A stretch of 64,000 nucleotides of DNA from positions 121,615,543-121,679,542 of the forward strand of contig CM043960.1 of the NCBI GenBank assembly GCA_014529385.2, in the 5' to 3' direction. Made by a program: the position numbers and the translations under genes. Within the stretch, counting starts at the first letter, position 1; each line of letters opens with the position of its first letter. The notes under the pieces were generated by a model. The model was not told the DNA's origin. It did no database searches and saw nothing but the letters and a program-made list of their open reading frames with translations. Below, piece by piece: positions 44,270-56,126 of the stretch. Source of the stretch: Adiantum capillus-veneris (lineage: Eukaryota; Streptophyta; Polypodiopsida; Polypodiales; Pteridaceae).

Positions 44270-46359
44270 TTAATCATCTCTAACAGCCGTCCGGTCAACT
44301 GTCCAGGCCTCCGCCTCCGCCTCAGCCTTCCTTCGTTGTCTGATGAATTTTGCTGCTTCAGGAAAAGTTCTTCTAATATCTTCCAGCTCCACAGTGAGTT
44401 TCTGGATTCTATCACAAATTTTTATATGAATTTCCTCTTTCTCATGATCAGAGTTGTTGTCGGAGCTTGAAGAACTAGTAATATCTTCACAATGCCATTC
44501 CTTCATTTTAGTGCTTTCAGCTTCTCTATCCGCTCCCAACTCTTCAATCATCCCTTGTACTGCAGCCAACATGGTCTCAGGTATGCTAGGCTTTGATTGA
44601 TCTGTCTCAGTAGATTGGGTTGGTATCTTTTGAATGACCCGTGCTTCAGAACTCTCTGGCTGCTCTGGCGGCTTCTTGGCTAAATCCTTTGTGATTTTCG
44701 CCGCTAGTTCTCTCTGCTCCTGCCATTCATAAACCACCTTTTCTTTACCCTTGGCCTTCCATACCTCTCTCTGTTGAGCCCATTTGCTGCTTTCAGTAGT
44801 GAGACTGGTTTTTCTGGAATCTCTGGGATTTCCTCAATCACTACTTCTTTGATCCGTGTAACTGCTAGTACTGGAACTGGCTCTGGTACCTTCGCCTCAA
44901 TAGCCGCAGTCCCAGGTATTTCTGGACATTGAGACGTGAAATGCCCATACTTTCCACAAGTATAGCAATTCAAACTTTGGCTCTGGAAATTACCACGGCC
45001 CCGGCCAGTACCCTCTTGGTATCTGCCACGCCCTGGACCAGTACCACTGGTACCTGGTTTCTCCTCCTGAGAAGCGTTGGCAATTTCCACTCTTACTGGT
45101 TCGGCATTGGTAAATGCCACCACTGACAAGTCTTTGCCCTTTTTGAAATGATGAATCCTAATGCCACAGTTATTCCATAAATGGCCATAGGCTTTACAAT
45201 AAGTACACTGTGGGCACTCATTGGAAACATGGTCCTTAGACTTACATTTTGAACACCAAGTCTCCATTCTTCTCAGAAATTTATCGAGCCATATCTTCAA
45301 TCTTCCTAGCCCAAGACCCCTTTTTAGGCTTATCCTTGGTCTTCTCATCAGAGGTACTCTCAGAACTACTAGAAACTCCATTGGAATCAGAGCCATCAGA
45401 AGAAGGACTGCTACTACTGGACCTCCTCTTCCTATGGCCCTTTTCCTTCTTAGCTTGTTGTTCCAGCTTCAAAGCTCACTGCACCAAATCATTGAATTTC
45501 TTCGTCGGTGCTAGTACCTCTTGCTCCCTAAGCTTGTTGCTTCGAAATCCATTCAAGAACCATGCTTGCAATCGCTTTTCCAATGGTGGTTCCTGCAGCT
45601 GCCTTGTCAGCTCCTTGATTTTCTCAACATAGCTTCGGATTGACAATTTCTCTGCTTAATCTTATCTAGTTCACAAAGAATATCCTCATCACCTATGTTG
45701 TCAGAATATTCCAATCTGAAGGCTTTAAGTACTTTATTATAGGATCTGAGCTGGCAAGCCGGGTAATGGTAGCACCACTTCCTCGCTACCTCCTTCAGCG
45801 TTTGCGGAAAATATTCACCCCAGTCATCCTCATCAATATTTTTCAGCTCTGCATACTGCTCAAAATCTTGGATGTGAACATCCGGATCATCCTTCTTGCC
45901 CCCTTTGAACATAGGAAAAGAGATTTTCAACGAGGATGTGTAATCATGCCGATCACCGTTGGTCCTTCCTCTTCTCATCTTAGAGTCTGGACACCTCTTT
46001 GGATTTTTCTTACAATTGTTTGTATCTGCATCCCAATTTATATATGCCTTTGTCTTAGTTTTTGTGTCCTTCCTGGCTTGTCTACTGAAAGTATGGTGAC
46101 TTCCTTTACTGCCTTTGGCGCCCTCGTCCCCCTGCCTCGACCGAGAACTTTTAGCCTTGCGTGCTTCCCTTTTTGCTCTTCTGCATCTGGACTGACTAGA
46201 ATGCTGTGAGTCTTGCACCTCATCAGCCTGACTGTGCTCCTCCTAAGCCTCATTGTCAGTCACCATCTCATGCTTGGGGTCAGAGTCTGTTTTTGACTCC
46301 TCAGGAATACGGTCAACATGGTAGGATGGTTTTCGGCCACAACTGGTTTTGGGTGCCAT
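44270..46359 (-). pseudogene. Element 2 gag
   Basis: An ATG at 46359 opens gag, with one in-frame TAG near 46245. The capsid-like part at 46218-45607 has FPMFKGGKKDDPDVHI and ARKWCYHYPACQ. A frameshift near 45600-45400 follows. The nucleocapsid has three CCHC knuckles: CSKCKSKDHVSNEC, CTYCKAYGHLWNNC and CYTCGKYGHFTSQC. An acidic/serine linker (44737-44270) leads to the protease. Confidence 0.8.
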
Positions 46360-46440
46360 TACTGCAGCTCAGAAACTTCCAATTGGGACATGAGTTTTCT
46401 AGTCAACGAGAAACAGCTCTAGCCACCGTGATTGCCAAAA

Positions 46441-46937
46441 TGGAATTGGAGCTAATCTCTTTAGATAGCTGATTCCAGTGTTAGAAGTTTACAGCTACGG
46501 GTGATGTGTTAGTTCAAGCAGTAGGCTGGAAAAGGAAATAGAAACTGAACTGGAATACATATACTCGAATGAGAAACAGACTGAAGTACTGAGAATGATA
46601 TTCATATTCAAATTCAAATTCAGAGAGAGAATGAGTAAAAATTATGTATGACTGAAGTAAACTGGGCTGTTGTATTTAGAATTACAGGTGAGAGATTACA
46701 GATAAGGATGATGTAGTTCAAGAATAGCTCAGGGCTAAGGATTATGAATCAAAAGCTTAAGCAGAAGTACAACCGACAAATGACTCAATTCATGCCCACG
46801 ACTTATACCAACCCGATTACAATGTAATGGGTCCTATTTCTATGCCTTGGAAATTACCGTGGTAATTACTGACTAATCCACTGTTCGTCTCACAGGATCC
46901 GGTTTCCCACCCAGTGAGACTGTCTCATCCATCTACA
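46441..46937 (-). repeat. Element 2 5' LTR
   Basis: 497 bp, from TGTAGATGG at 46937 to CCAATTCCA at 46441 on the minus strand. The sequence right after it, TTTTGGCAATCACGG, should hold the primer site, but I cannot assign the tRNA. Confidence 0.93.
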
Positions 46938-46942
46938 ACTTC

Positions 46943-48260
46943 CAATGAGCATCACATGCCCCTATATAATTAAGCCATTCTACGGTAGATTTCTTTTCAT
47001 TTATTCTAGCATGCACATTTGCTCGATATCGTCACCTCTTATATCTCTTACTCTTCTTATCTAATTTTTTAGTACGGTTGATCTCTAGTGAAGAGTCATT
47101 AGATGAATCGCTACTTGTGTCTTTTTCTCCCTTGGATAGATTGTCATCTAGGGTACGACTGGGCCCTAAATGGTTTTTCCCCACATTTGCACTATGATTT
47201 AACTCCGATTCTTCATCCTCAGAATAAATTTCAATTTATGATTCTGACTCCGAATCGTGTGGCCTATAGTCTTGTGAGACGCTAATGGTTCCAATGCCAG
47301 TCAAACCTTCATCTTGTAGGTCATTAAAAGCTATATGCATTGTTTCTAGCATATTTAAGGGTACGAGTGGTGGCATTTCATCCCCTCAGGTGTTACCCAG
47401 ATCATCCCCCTATTTCCCCAAGTGTCTATGGTTGTTGTGTGCTAAGTGGACCCAATCCACATTGTTCGACTCAGTCATCCCAGGTAGTACATCAATATAA
47501 GGAGAATCTTCCCCAACATCAGTGTCCACTTTACATGTGTAACAATACTGCAATCGGGCCAAGTGAACTGTGGTGTCAGATCTATGATCAATTATAAACT
47601 TGTTTCCCAAAGGATGTGCTCGACTAGTTACAAGATCCACTCGAATGACAGAATCTTGAAGTTGCAAGTAGACATGGTTTTTAGACCAATCATGCACCAT
47701 TTTTTCTTCCCTCATGAAAGGAAGTCCTAAGATCATCTCAGATGTCATAGTGTGCTTGGAGAAATCCATGACAATGAAGGTATTTCTTATTTTGTGTCCA
47801 AAGGCCTTGATCTTGAGATCTTCTAGCATCCCATTGGTCATCTTCACTACTATGGTTGTGGTCCCAAGGTGAGGTCTTTCCATAGTTTCCCATCAATTTT
47901 TAGTCAGAATGCTAACCCCAGCGCCACCATTCCCTTCACAGTTAATCCCTTGGTAGTGATTGGTATGGTTGCATTGTATTCATTGCTCTCAAAATATTGT
48001 CCCAACTTGTTAACAGGTATTTCTACAACAGAGTTCTCATCTAGGTTGGGTTGTGGATCTAAGTGTTCCTTCTCTACTGGCATCTCCCTAGCTCCATCCA
48101 TCTGTGAAAATTGTGGTAGCCTGACTTTCAGTTCTCCATTGAGGAAAGCACAAAGAGCTAAGAATAGCTCGGGGTCTCCATATAGTTTGGACATGATGGT
48201 GGTTTTGACTTTTGAAGCCATGAAGTCCATCAATTTGGCAATGTTTAACGACACCTTTTG
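46943..48260 (-). pseudogene. Element 1 protease and downstream linker
   Basis: Frame 48254-47904 ends TTKGLTVKGMVALGLAF, where element 3 has ILDGGTGVSIV, so the active-site loop is degraded here. Frame 47883-47410 continues the fold (EMILGLPFMREEKMVHDW). The linker to RT (47400-46943) is acidic and serine-rich and is cut by the insertion of element 2. Confidence 0.65.
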
Positions 48261-51200
48261 GGCTTCAATCCCTTGACGTGGGGAAGATGGGATCTCATTT
48301 CTTCAATAGGGTCAGGTAGTCCCTTTGTAAATATTCTTTCCAACAAGAAGTGAGTACGTCCAATTTTCCATGACTTTAAGGCACTAGGTATGGCTATGGA
48401 TCTATGGACTTTGTGAAGTTGTTGTTGTGTAGGGAACACTGTGTCTATAATCTGGATCTGCCTAGGTGGTGCTGGCTCTAGATCCCTTTGGGTATCTTCT
48501 ACCAAACTTCTTAATTGCTTGACTCGCTCGATCTCCTCTGTAGGGTTTGGGTAAGTTCCTATCTTCTTCTTGGATCCTGGTCATTGTGGCTCATGACCAT
48601 CTTCCTTGTTGGTTTCTTTCTTAGTGGTTGTTTTGGTCTCCATGGTTTCACCTAAATCAAAATCCTCTTCAACGTCGTTCATATATAGGGGGTCATCACC
48701 AATCCCTATGTTGGTCCTTGAACTGGGGTCAGACTTCACTTCTTTTTGCAATCTCTTCCTTTGTGTTTTCTTCTTTTTTTGAGATTGGCCAATTGAGGCC
48801 GTGTCTCTTTCTTGAAGGATATAATTTTGTTTTTGGAGCATTGATCGTGCGAGTACATTCACTGGTACCACAGGTGTATATTGTGATGGCTCCTTAACGT
48901 CAATCAAGTTTAATGGTGTGATCTTCGACACATTTGGATTATTTAGACATTGGGAAATCAAATGATCTATGCCACATCGATTACAAATGAGTATCGTCAT
49001 TGTAGACGTGCTCGCTTGATTGGTTTGCATTAGTGTGGTGTTCTTTTGTAGCCTAATAGGAAACTGGCCACACAATGTGGACCTCCACACTCATAGCATT
49101 GAAGAGGTGGTCTCTTGGCAGTGTAATTGATATTTTGGCCTCTTGTAGCAAGAGCATCTACTTGATAGACATGTTTGACTTGTCCTTAATAGTCCTCCAT
49201 GTAGTATTGTGAACTTTCTTCAAGCGCATCAATCCCATAGGCAATATTAGGGTCTACATCTTCCACACAAGTAATAGATGACTCACAACCCACTTGATTC
49301 ACAGAAGTGATTCGTAGATGTGGTGGTTGCGGTCCTAGCACTGGAGGTGGTAAGGGTGTTGTTTGAACAATATTTTGGGCCCTAGGGACCATACGTTGTG
49401 ACATTTGTTCAAGAGGTGGGGCAGGCATCAATGGAGGCACTCGAGGTGTGTCCATCCATGCTAAGGTTGGTCTATTGGCCAACGCGTGCTTAAATACTAT
49501 GCAATCCTTAGCTTGATGACTATACCTCCCACAAGCATTGCAATTCCCATTGAATTCTACTTTAAAAGTAGGACATTAACTGGTACTATGCGGACCATAG
49601 CATAATGAGCACCATTGTTGGTCCCTTCTTGGATACATATGATTGTTTTGCGAAGCACGATTGTCTCTAAGACTCTCTTGAATGGCCTTGGCGAAATCTG
49701 CTAATGTCATCTTAGATATCTTTGGCTCCTTAGCAATAAGATTTAGGGTCATTGGCTGATGCCCTGATGTGTGTGAGCTAGTAGATTTAGGCTCAATCGA
49801 CACTCTTTCTCCTTGAATCATTAAATTATTCTCCAATTGGATCGCATTGGTGGTGACTACTTCCCAAGTGGTGATACCTCTAATGACTAGGCCATTGTAG
49901 ATATCCTCATGTTGTAATCCCCCAATGAATCTATCAAGCAATTGGTTATTATTGAAGCACTCATTTGGATTACAACGAGAATTTAAATCCTTCAAGCGAC
50001 TAATAAAGTCTCTCACAGACTCTCCATCCTCTTGTTGAGATTTCTAGAGCTGAGATGCTACACCCCAAAGCACTCCCTCTTGTATGTATTCTTTCAAGAA
50101 CAGTCTCCTAAGAGTAGGGTAAATCATTTTTTCGTCCACCCTTAGGGTTCTATACCAATCCCCAACCTTCCCACTTAAGGTTAGGCTTAAAGCATTACTC
50201 ATATGCAGGTCATTGTGTTCTCCTAGAGAATCACATATTTGTTCAAACACTTCGATATGCTTTCTCACATCCACGTCTCCATTGAATTTTTGTGTGAGCT
50301 AGGCTATCTATACTGCCTTACTTCTAGGCTCTCTATTAGGCGTGTTACGCATATTCTCAAAAAAAGATCGATTGATAGCTTGAGCAAATGTTTCCAAGTC
50401 ACCTAAGTGAGCAGGCATCGTGGGTGAAGGTGCTCCAGAGACTACATGTGGAGTAGGTATTGGCATTGGTCTTGGTGCATAGGAAGCCCTTTGGTTCCAA
50501 GTTTGGTATGGTGTTGTGCCATGTGGCAGCCCAAAGTTCATATGTGTAGCCCTAGGCATAGTAGATGTCGGATGTGACATGCTAATGCTAGCCGATATGG
50601 TCCCATTGAAATAAGAGCTTTTTGGCTGTTGTGGTTGTGGAGCATAGGTTGTTGAAACAATGGGACCCATAGGTGTATATGATTGGTACACACTTGTAGG
50701 TACTGTTGCAGGCATTGAGCTACCATGTAGCGGTGCTTTACTAACAAAAGAGGTCCATGACGTGTTTCTTGGCATGCCCATCACTGGGGTAGGCATGGTA
50801 GCCATGGTGTCATCAAGGGAAAGATGAGCTAGAGTTAGGAAAGTAAATCTATCCCTTGTGGGCTCAGATTTCACTGAGACCCCTGGCGAAACAACATATG
50901 GAGGATCCATCGGACTTACCGAGGGAGTCACATTTGCGATAAAGTTGGTTATTTAGCATTCCCTGTATCCAAGAATCTCATGAGACCCATTGAAGGCATG
51001 TGGATCCCCTTGTTCTCTCTCTCTAGCTCAATAACCCTATGGATGACCTCACAAACTCTTTGTTGTTGATCCTCTACACTAGTAGCACCCGTTGTGGATT
51101 GTAGGACATCTAACCAATCCACGTGATAGGTGTGACCTGTGGATAGGTTGGTTAGAGTTTCTGTTTGTAATTCGTACTCCCAGTTCTCATTTAGGAACGC

Positions 51201-51902
51201 TCCATCTAGGATTGACGTGCTAGGGGTGTCCTTTGAATTAGATGCAATGTGGCTCTCTATGGATTGACCCTTAGTGGTCGCTAATTCAGGAGCACTCGAT
51301 TGCTCTCCTAGCAAGGATATTGACATATTAGGGGCTTTAGCTTTTAACTCTCTTCGTTGCTCCGCCTTGTGTAAGCTCTTGATTTACTTTTCCCTAGACG
51401 CAATGATATACCGCTCAACCTCTTGCACTTCGGCAAGGCTTCTACCATTAGGTAATATAACCTCGGAGGGGAATAGCTCTGAAGAGTCAGGGGGTGCAAT
51501 GAATGGAGTATTCACATGCACACTCTCCAGGAGCGTGGGGTATACGTTGGTCATGAATGGCGAATTTACTTCCCCACCCCCCTCATTCACATTGTTAGCT
51601 CCATGTTCAGAGCGAGTGGCTCTACTTAAGGTTTCCTTCAAGCGGCTAAGCATGCTTGGCCAGGACCCTGGGCCAATGGCATGCATGTCTTGGCTTGAGC
51701 TATCGGGATTAGGCATTGGGTAACCCTCCATGACGTCGTAGTCAGAGGAAGAGTCACTAGACGCAATATGCGGGTCATGAGTGGTACTACCTAGGGTTCC
51801 CGATGAGGGCCTAGAGCCTGGTAGAGGAATAATGAGTGCCTGCGTAAATGTAGACACTCTCGATGTGCTCTCCTCTAGCACACAACCAGAGCGTAGGTGC
51901 AT
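48245..51902 (-). pseudogene. Element 1 gag
   Basis: Begins MHLRSGCVLEES at 51902 and continues in fragments at 51326-50949, 50931-50308, 50274-50044, 50016-49576, 49482-49186, 49090-48581 and 48505-48245. The capsid region has VRKHIEVFEQICDSLGEH, GVASQL and LDRFIGGLQHEDIYNG. Zinc-knuckle-like cysteine motifs follow (WCSLCYGPHS; ICNRCGIDHLISQC near 48960). The N-terminus is long and Pro/Ser/Thr-rich. Element 3 encodes a close relative, and several stops interrupt this copy. Confidence 0.75.
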
Positions 51903-52905
51903 GTGACCTCAACACTTTAGAAGTGTTGGTGAGTGCTCGTGAAGGCTGCTCACCTAGTTTTTTAGGTGTTTACAATCCAATTTTTTTGTATTTTTGGTCC
52001 CTTTTTCTAACCGAACTACCGAATATGGCGTATGATATCTCAAAACCAGCGTCTTGGCTAAGGGGACGTATTGTACTTTAGAGCCCCCGATTCGGTTATG
52101 TACAACCCTCAAAATCCTAAAACTAGTCTTTTCCTAGGTGGGAGTAACGGCTAGAATTAGTAAGTCCAAAGGGTGAGTATAAAGGGGATGGTGGAGTACT
52201 TGAGGAACTTGTCCCACATGCCCTCCCTTCACTTGAGATCCTAGTCTTTATATATAAGCTAGTGTGAGTAGTATATCATAAGCCTGAGGCCTGGGCGTGG
52301 GCTTGGGCTTGGGCTTGGGCTTCGGCTTGTTGGGGGAAGATCCCGATCCCTTTCTTTTAGAATAATATTTTTAAATTTTAATTTCCAAATTTCTTTTTAG
52401 TCCCAAATATCTCGAGTGTTTTTAATTATTTTTTTAAAAAGAATTATTTATTTTTTTTTTTTTTTTTTCAAAAAACTTTTTCTGAGGATAATGTGGCCGC
52501 GTGGACGTCGAGCTCCCACACGCACACAGTAGCTCCTAGGAGCTCTGTCTAATCTCCTTGCAACTAATTAACTGTCTAACATAGAATTGCACATTCACAC
52601 ACAGTCAACTCTGTTGTTCACTGTCTACTCTACTTCTCACTGTCTACACTCACTAACAGCTCTACTAACACTTGCACAATACAGATCTTGCAAAACTAAC
52701 AAAAACCAATACAATGCAGCACTAACACAGCTTGAGTTATTGACAGAATCTGCCAAAAACCTGCTAATCTGTCCTTTACAGTCACTAAACAATTCTCAAA
52801 GAACTCAGCAAAAAACAAAAAACATAAGGAAGAAAAGCTTCCAAGGGTAGCACTAAGTGCTCCTGAAGCTTATTACAAGGTTGTCCCCAGCAGCTGCGCC
52901 AAAAA
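51903..52905 (-). mobile_element. Element 1 leader and tRNA-Asp-type primer site
   Basis: On the minus strand TGGCGCAGCTGCTGGGGA (52901 downward) closely resembles the tRNA-Asp primer site used by Athila/Tat-type Ty3 elements. The leader of about 1 kb contains a poly-T tract (52451-52468, plus strand) and a GGGCTT hexamer run (52292-52325). No gene is seen. Confidence 0.75.
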
Positions 52906-53117
52906 TGTACGCTTTGCCGTACGTGTCGAAGGTTGGGAACTTGCCTGTGCACTGTGTGCGAGCTTTGAAAAGCTGCAAACAAACGGCTAGAGAATCCTAG
53001 TGGTGTGTCACTCACCTCTCAATGTTGCCGTCATGAAGGATCCTGTGCTTCCAAGAAGAAGGAGTTTCCGCCAATGCCGTGCTCTACCGCCTTGCCGCCA
53101 TCAATGTCGCCGCAATG

Positions 53118-53210
<93 letters not shown>

Positions 53211-53400
53211 GCATACACACACACATAGAAGGAGAAGGAGACGGAGATGGAGCAAGAGCACTTATTAGCTTACACCTCAGAGAATGAGGATTTTTAGGTC
53301 AAAGGAACTTTATAAGAGTTTGGCCCGTTCACACATGGGCGCCCATAGTGGCCGATTGTTGCACAACTGCTGTAAAAATAAGGTAAGTGGTGCACCTCTC
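52906..53400 (-). mobile_element. Element 1 5' LTR (3' end defined)
   Basis: The LTR ends TACA at 52906 beside the primer site. Its U5 end (GCTCGCACACAGTG...GACACGT) matches element 3 upstream of 58925. A TATA-like CTTATAAAG lies near 53312 on the minus strand. The upstream limit is not determined. It contains the CT tract 53118-53209. Confidence 0.55.
53118..53209. repeat. (CT)n microsatellite in the LTR
   Basis: About 92 bases of CT with one TTT interruption near 53138. Confidence 0.97.
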
Positions 53401-53412
53401 ATTGGCGATCAC

Positions 53413-53775
53413 CTACACACCTATTGGACCGACAAGCCCAGTCCCTGACTCTATCAAATAAATAATACGGCGTCCGTTGTAGGTGATAGGGTGTCCGTGA
53501 GGGTTAACAGAAGAAGCTTTGGACTTTAGATCACGCAGATGTTTTTTTCTAGCATTGGCTATCTTCAATTCCAGATTATTGAGCTGACTTTTACATTGGC
53601 AATGCGATCGCAAGGGGCTTGGCTTATATCCCTCTACATTCTTTGGTCGACCACTCGGACGTTTCAGAATAGTAATGAATACTTGATGCGTCTCCAAATG
53701 ACGTATCATGTCTACTCTTTTGTCAAAGCCCCTATTTCTTTGTGGACAATCTTTTGATGCATGACAATATTGCAC
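53413..53775 (-). CDS. Unknown protein fragment, C2H2-like and basic
   Basis: 120 codons on the minus strand. Residues around 5-32 look like a degenerate zinc finger (CPQRNRGFD, then MIRHLETHQ). A basic AT-hook-like KRPSGRPKN and a Lys/Arg-rich helix (NARKKHLRDLKS) follow. No family is recognised. It abuts the 5' LTR of element 1 and could be the 3' end of a host gene or of another transposon. The upstream coding part is not visible. Confidence 0.3.
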   Translation of the reverse strand: MQYCHASKDCPQRNRGFDKRVDMIRHLETHQVFITILKRPSGRPKNVEGYKPSPLRSHCQCKSQLNNLELKIANARKKHLRDLKSKASSVNPHGHPITYNGRRIIYLIESGTGLVGPIGV

Positions 53776-54542
53776 TAGAGAGTTGTCATGATCACGTGTG
53801 ACTTCTATATAGAAATCATTATCCTGTTCACAAAAAGATAATATAAAAAATGCTCTTGAGGTCCACTGTATACGGCTAGGTACATGATGATTGTTTGTAT
53901 GTAAACAATGTCATACTATGTTCCAAATTGGGATGACAAGAGACATGGTATGATGGGATTCGATGACTCATACACTTATCCCAATGGAAAAGAAGGCATG
54001 CAACATCTTCAGGAGTAGGACCGATACCAACGTCATCTAACTAATCGAGCTTCATTTCTTGTGTATGCCTCTTACACTCTCCGCTAAGTTTTGCAATAGG
54101 AAGTGACCCATTTCAGCCTTGTGGTTGTCTTTGCAAGCCCAATCATAATATCTTGACACATCCACACCGACTGGAATGCAAAAGATTGACCACACAAGTG
54201 ACATGAAAGAAAGGTATTTTGGGGAGGTAGATGTCAAAAAAATTAACATCTAGGGTATTGCCCAGGATCGCTATGTGTTCCTCTAGATGTGGAGGTAAGT
54301 TGGTGGTTAAATGGTGAGGTTAGGTGTTTTGAATTGTGGTTTTAACAATTCATGTGTTAAAAAAATGAGGGTGAATGGTGTGACAATACGTCCCTTGCAT
54401 TGTGTGAGGCGGCCTTCACTCCATGGTGTAATAAGTGTCCAGCACAAGGATGGGTGAGTACGACTCGTATTTCGTGGGTTCTCCCTAATCAAGCTTCCAC
54501 CCAACACACGTACTGCAATGCCCAATACTCAACTCATGGCTC
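53776..54542. other. Intergenic, no gene seen
   Basis: No convincing frame or repeat structure was found. Confidence 0.5.
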
Positions 54543-55500
54543 GTGGCCTGGCATGGAGTTGAGGCTCTATCATTGAGGCTCTTCGCGTTCTTTCTCCTCC
54601 TACTACAACTCTCCATTATCTCCGAAAAGAGCTTCACAACAGTAAATTACAAAAGAAAAGACAAATGTTGGCAACCTTGTGGTGCTGAAGGCATTGCTTG
54701 CATGGCTCTCAAATCTCGACAAGCTCACCGATTAGACGGGCTCGGACCCCTACAATGCAAAGTGCAAATCCCGACATCTTGAGGACAATCCCTCCTAGCT
54801 TGAGGACAATACCTTACCCAACGACCTCGCAGCTTCAAAGACTCTCATGACTCTCACCAATGTGACGCTCCATGGGAGCATACCAAGCCTGCACAGCTTA
54901 CGTGCCTGAGCTTACTTGCCTCAAGCCTCAAGCCTCAAGCCTCAAGCTTACATGCCTCAAGCTCTCAAGTGATAATAGGAGATCTGGCACAATTACTCCA
55001 GCTCTTGGCTCGGCTATGTTTTTGGCCAAATGTCGCCTCAATGATAGAAACCTTGTGGGTTTACTGCCTTCTACATTTTCCACATCCACATCCTTGCAAT
55101 ATCTATCATTGTAGAACAACATGCTTGTTGCCCCTGTTCTTGCATTTCCCTCAATTTCAAACAGTTCAAGCCACTTATACTCTGGTAACACCGTTTGTCT
55201 CAGAAAAGTAGGGGCATCTTGTGCCGCTAAGGTAAGAATATTGCTATTGTTTTTAGATGGTGTGAATTACCCCACATGGCTGCTTAATTCATGGGTAGGG
55301 AGAAATCAATGTGCATCACGGCAAGGTATTAGTTGTGATTCTTCACAAACGAATGTCATAGCCATAAATTTGACCAAATCTTAGTTAACAGGGACAACTT
55401 TGCCAAGTTTGGGAAATTGGACATCCTTGTCAAATCTCTTAGAGGTCAAAACTTGGGATTTCCATTCAGCTCTTGCATCTTTGTCTAATCTACATTGTTG
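54543..55500 (+). pseudogene. TMK-like LRR receptor-kinase ectodomain remnant
   Basis: Scattered plus-strand pieces follow the order of a TMK-type receptor ectodomain. First comes a hydrophobic leader (LFAFFLLLLQLSII), then leucine-rich repeats (LHGSIPSLHSL near 54865; GTITPALGSAMF and TSLQYLSL at 54980-55114). The non-LRR island follows, with its cysteine pairs (NSWVGRNQCASRQGISCDSS near 55290), then the next LRR (LPSLGNWTSLSNLL). TMK receptors sense auxin-related signals at the cell surface. No transmembrane or kinase part is present, and stops and frameshifts are numerous, so this is debris of a duplicated gene. Confidence 0.6.
54920..54962. repeat. 8-bp repeat (CCTCAAG-type)
   Basis: TCAAGCC-type units occur about four times in a row within the receptor pseudogene, expanding a leucine-rich stretch. 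Confidence 0.8.
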
Positions 55501-55540
55501 TGACACCATATGTCAGTGAGAATTTTTCACTCAGCTATCA

Positions 55541-55708
55541 TGAAGTTGAATCTTGTTCTTGTTAACTACTTTGAGATGTAAGTACTAGGTGGAAGTCTTT
55601 CACAATGCTTATAGCATAATCTATGAAGTTGAAGCTTGTTCTTGTTAACTACTTTGAGATGTAAGTACTAGGTGGAAGTCTTTCACAATGCTTATAGAAA
55701 AATCTATG
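55541..55708. repeat. 83-bp tandem duplication
   Basis: Two nearly identical 83-bp units (from 55543 and 55626) share CTTGTTCTTGTTAACTAC and GTACTAGGTGGAAGTC. The surrounding interval 55500-56120 has no gene. Confidence 0.92.
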
Positions 55709-56126
55709 AAGTCTTAGCTTTAACATTATCCATTTGTGCTTGTAGTGAGCGATAGAGATCATCTTAACAACAATGTACCACTGAAGTCTAATAGAAACCA
55801 TCTTGACAAAAATGTACCTTAAACTAGCATAATAGGAGATAGAAAGGATTCTCGCATGTTGGTTTGGACTACAAAGCCACATTATCGTGCTTGTTTGTAC
55901 AAGAAGACAATGTCATATGTCAAAGATAGCAGTGTAAGTTCCACATAATAGGGACAAAGTAAGTGCCCTTTTGACTGGCTTAAACATAGTGAATAGTGTC
56001 GATAGGAAAATAAATTCCAAAGTAAAGCTGATTGTCATTTGGTAAGGACATCAAGATACAAAATACCAATTGTGAAATCATGGCTAGGATAGATAAGAAA
56101 ATAAATCAAGACTCAAAAGAGTTTGC

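Larger units (their letters stand above)
35828..46937 (-). mobile_element. Element 2: complete Ty3/gypsy element nested in element 1
   Basis: 11,110 bp between two near-identical LTRs, with the 5-bp target duplication ACTTC at 35823-35827 and 46938-46942. LTR ends are TG...CA on the minus strand. The interior encodes gag with three zinc knuckles, protease, RT-RNase H and integrase, followed by about 3.5 kb of further sense coding sequence. A polypurine tract (AAGAAAGGAGGGAAGGA) precedes the left LTR. Frames are mildly broken, and the high LTR similarity indicates an insertion younger than its host element. Confidence 0.93.
30730..53400 (-). mobile_element. Element 1: Ty3/gypsy retrotransposon, split by element 2
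   Basis: Minus-strand order from the right: 5' LTR end, tRNA-Asp-type primer site, 1-kb leader, gag, protease, then (after the 11.1-kb insertion of element 2) reverse transcriptase, RNase H, integrase, a second protease-like segment and a 3' reading frame. RT before integrase identifies Ty3/gypsy. All frames are broken. The left boundary is uncertain because two purine tract/TG junctions exist (31430 and 30733). Confidence 0.8.

Noticed and set aside
35828-46937. Integrated plant pararetrovirus
   Set aside because: A clear integrase after RNase H, LTRs and a 5-bp target duplication identify a Ty3/gypsy retrotransposon.
52292-52325. Telomeric or interstitial telomere repeat
   Set aside because: The unit GGGCTT is not the plant TTTAGGG repeat, and it lies in a retroelement leader.
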